Notes under the pieces: generated by a model | What the model was told of the DNA's origin: nothing | The model's database searches: none | Seen by the model: the letters and a program-made list of their open reading frames with translations, nothing else | Shown here: one piece after another, positions 4,831-6,034 of the stretch | Layout: each line of letters starts with the position of its first letter | Position numbering within the stretch: the first letter of the stretch is position 1 | Program-made: the position numbers and the translations under genes | NCBI GenBank assembly: GCA_022600255.1 | Contig: JAHZKU010000124.1 | Coordinates: 1 to 6,034, forward strand | Direction of reading: 5' to 3' | From: Actinomycetes bacterium | GTDB lineage: Bacteria; Actinomycetota; Actinomycetes; S36-B12; GCA-2699445 | DNA: 6,034 bases

Positions 4831-5376
4831 CTACTCGTCGGCCAACTCTTCTAGGGCTGCTGCGGCCTTAGCGGCCTCGGCTTCGAGGCGCGCCGCTTCG
4901 CGCTTGTACGATTCGCGGATTTCTTCCTCTGCGGCGGTTCGGTTGGTCCAACTGGCGCCTTCGACCGACTTGCCCGGCTCCAGATCCTTGTAGACAACAA
5001 AGAAGTGTTGGATTTCGAGGCGATCAAACTCTGGGACGTGATGGATGTCGCGTAGGTGCTCCTGACGTGGATCGGCGGAGGGCACACACAGCACCTTGTC
5101 GTCACCGCCGGCCTCGTCTGTCATCCGGTACATGCCCAAGGCGCGGCAGTTAATCACGCAGCCGGGGAACGTCGGCTCCTGCAACAGGACCAAGCAGTCA
5201 AGGGGGTCACCATCGAGTCCCAGCGTGTTGTCGACGAATCCGTAATCGTGTGGGTAACGTGTGCTGGTGAAGAGCAGTCTGTCCAGCCGAATCCGGCCAG
5301 TCTCGTGATCGACTTCGTACTTGTTCCGGCTGCCAGCCGGGATCTCGATGGTGACATCGAAGGTCAGGGGTTCCAC
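4831..5376 (-). CDS. ppa: Inorganic pyrophosphatase (soluble, family I)
   Basis: This cytoplasmic enzyme hydrolyses pyrophosphate to two phosphates and so pulls forward nucleic acid, protein and lipid biosynthesis. The product has 181 residues. It begins with the family opening FDVTIEIPAGSRNKYEVDHE, carries the signature D55-G-D57-P-L-D60, the further metal ligands D87 and D92 with K94 (TDEAGGDDKVLCVP), and Y129-K130 in YKDLEPGK. It closely resembles mycobacterial-type Ppa but ends in an extra Ala/Glu-rich helix (about 158-181). I prefer the GTG at 5376 because AAGGAG lies 6 bases upstream and the resulting N-terminus matches the family. An in-frame ATG at 5400 would add eight residues and cannot be excluded. 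The gene is divergent from the carboxypeptidase gene, as in mycobacteria. Confidence 0.95.
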   Translation of the reverse strand: MEPLTFDVTIEIPAGSRNKYEVDHETGRIRLDRLLFTSTRYPHDYGFVDNTLGLDGDPLDCLVLLQEPTFPGCVINCRALGMYRMTDEAGGDDKVLCVPSADPRQEHLRDIHHVPEFDRLEIQHFFVVYKDLEPGKSVEGASWTNRTAAEEEIRESYKREAARLEAEAAKAAAALEELADE

Positions 5377-5476
5377 TGCGGGCTCCTTGGTTGGAATCAT
5401 TCGCTCAGGCCTCAGTTTGTAGGTCTCAGTCCGTCGTTGCCACTCGTTCGCCCCAATTAGCCGCAGGAGTTTCTCG
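5377..5476. promoter_or_regulatory. Divergent promoter region between ppa and the carboxypeptidase gene
   Basis: These 100 bp separate the two divergent starts. The ppa ribosome binding site (AAGGAG on the minus strand, 5383-5388) and the carboxypeptidase site (AGGAG, 5465-5469) lie at the two ends. A possible minus-strand -10 box is TACAAA (reverse complement of 5416-5421, 4 of 6 matches) without a good -35. No convincing plus-strand promoter pair was found; TTGCCA (5437-5442) is the best -35-like hexamer. I see no clear operator. Confidence 0.4.
5465..5469 (+). promoter_or_regulatory. Ribosome binding site that sets the GTG start of the carboxypeptidase
   Basis: AGGAG lies 7 bases before GTG 5477. 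The frame has no earlier ATG nearby, and starting here gives a signal peptide of normal length, so this site decides the start. Confidence 0.7.
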
Positions 5477-6034
5477 GTGCCAGGCTCAACTAAGACATCT
5501 CACCCCGTTCCACCCAGTCTGCGGCGCGGGATCACGGTTGCTGCTTGTATTGCGATGACGACCGCATTGGTGGCCCTGCCAGCGGGTGCGGCGGACGATC
5601 CCGGCCCAGTGCTAGAGCCCACCCCAATCGTGGAATCGCAGGTTCCTGAGCAAAGCCCTGGGGTAGTTTCCTCGCGGATCGGGAAACTGGCGACAAACAA
5701 GATGATGGGCAAAAAGGCTGGGACGATCGTGATCGACCCGGGAACCAAAGAGACCCTCTACGACGACGATGCCGGTGCGGCGCTGATTCCAGCCTCGTCG
5801 ATGAAGATTCCCACGGCCGTTGCAGTGTTGCACCAGTTGGGCGCAAATACCAGGCTAAGCACCACAACGGCCTTACCGCCCGGTTCCCAGGATTTGTACA
5901 TCATCGGCGGCGGTGATCCGCTGCTGGAATCAGGACAGTTCAAGAAAGACCCAGCTGCTCCCGGCTATCCCAAAGCAACCTCCATGAACGCGTTGGCGAA
6001 AAAGACTGCTGCCCAGCTGCAGGAGCAGGGCATC
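5477..6034 (+). CDS. dacB: D-alanyl-D-alanine carboxypeptidase/endopeptidase (PBP4-type, peptidase S13), 5' part
   Basis: The gene runs off the right edge. 186 codons are visible, about 40% of a usual S13 protein. The N-terminus has Arg16-Arg17, a hydrophobic core (19-35) and a likely signal peptidase site after AGA (residue 38), so the mature enzyme acts outside the membrane on peptidoglycan stem peptides. A Pro/Glu/Ser-rich stretch (42-60) leads into the penicillin-binding domain. The nucleophile motif is S107-S-M-K110 in IPASSMKIPTAVAVL, and GGGDPLL (144-150) is the conserved S13 strand. The SxN and KTG motifs would lie beyond the window. The GTG start is set by AGGAG at 5465-5469. The neighbour ppa is divergent, matching the mycobacterial ppa/dacB order and supporting the identification. 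The gene symbol follows that synteny. Confidence 0.88.
   Translation, partial: MPGSTKTSHPVPPSLRRGITVAACIAMTTALVALPAGAADDPGPVLEPTPIVESQVPEQSPGVVSSRIGKLATNKMMGKKAGTIVIDPGTKETLYDDDAGAALIPASSMKIPTAVAVLHQLGANTRLSTTTALPPGSQDLYIIGGGDPLLESGQFKKDPAAPGYPKATSMNALAKKTAAQLQEQGI

Overview
The window looks like chromosomal DNA of a mid-GC member of the Actinomycetota. The evidence is: a DUF2505 protein (a mostly actinobacterial family); an inorganic pyrophosphatase with a mycobacterial-type sequence, divergent from a PBP4-type D-Ala-D-Ala carboxypeptidase (the ppa/dacB arrangement also found in mycobacteria); an actinobacterial-style CPBP intramembrane protease; frequent GTG starts; and purine-rich ribosome binding sites. 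I cannot name genus or species. I see no mobile element, CRISPR array, rRNA or confident tRNA.

Layout from left to right. Positions 1-63 may hold the last codons of a gene entering from the left. Positions 64-449 hold nothing I recognise. On the minus strand, 450-1283 encodes a DUF6544-like protein with a hydrophobic N-terminus. A 347-bp divergent spacer follows. On the plus strand, 1631-2128 encodes a DUF2505 protein that ends in a very strong 15-bp-stem terminator (2132-2181). Immediately after it lies a near-perfect 25-bp palindrome (2185-2209) whose core TGGTCATACCA fits the FadR/FCD-type GntR operator pattern TGGT-N3-ACCA. It overlaps a good -35 box and precedes a GntR/FCD regulator gene (2239-2964). 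Nine bases after that gene starts a membrane fatty acid hydroxylase/sterol desaturase-family gene (2974-3693), so the two form an apparent operon. Convergent with it is a CPBP-family intramembrane protease gene (minus strand, 3707-4501), with 13 bp and an octamer tandem repeat at the junction. A 329-bp gene-free stretch rich in inverted repeats follows. Inorganic pyrophosphatase (minus strand, 4831-5376) and the signal-peptide-bearing 5' part of a D-alanyl-D-alanine carboxypeptidase/endopeptidase (plus strand, 5477 to the window end) diverge from a 100-bp spacer.

How the genes may work together. The best-supported unit is the regulator plus hydroxylase: the operator, promoter, regulator order and tight spacing suggest an autoregulated lipid-modification operon, possibly responding to a fatty-acid-like or other acidic ligand. 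Pyrophosphatase (removal of PPi from biosynthesis) and the carboxypeptidase (peptidoglycan trimming outside the membrane) are housekeeping functions. The other genes have no functional link that the sequence demonstrates. Several proteins act at or in the membrane or envelope: the hydroxylase, the CPBP protein, the carboxypeptidase and possibly the DUF6544 protein. I found no clear sign of a wholly new system. The regulator/operator/hydroxylase unit is the most worthwhile lead.
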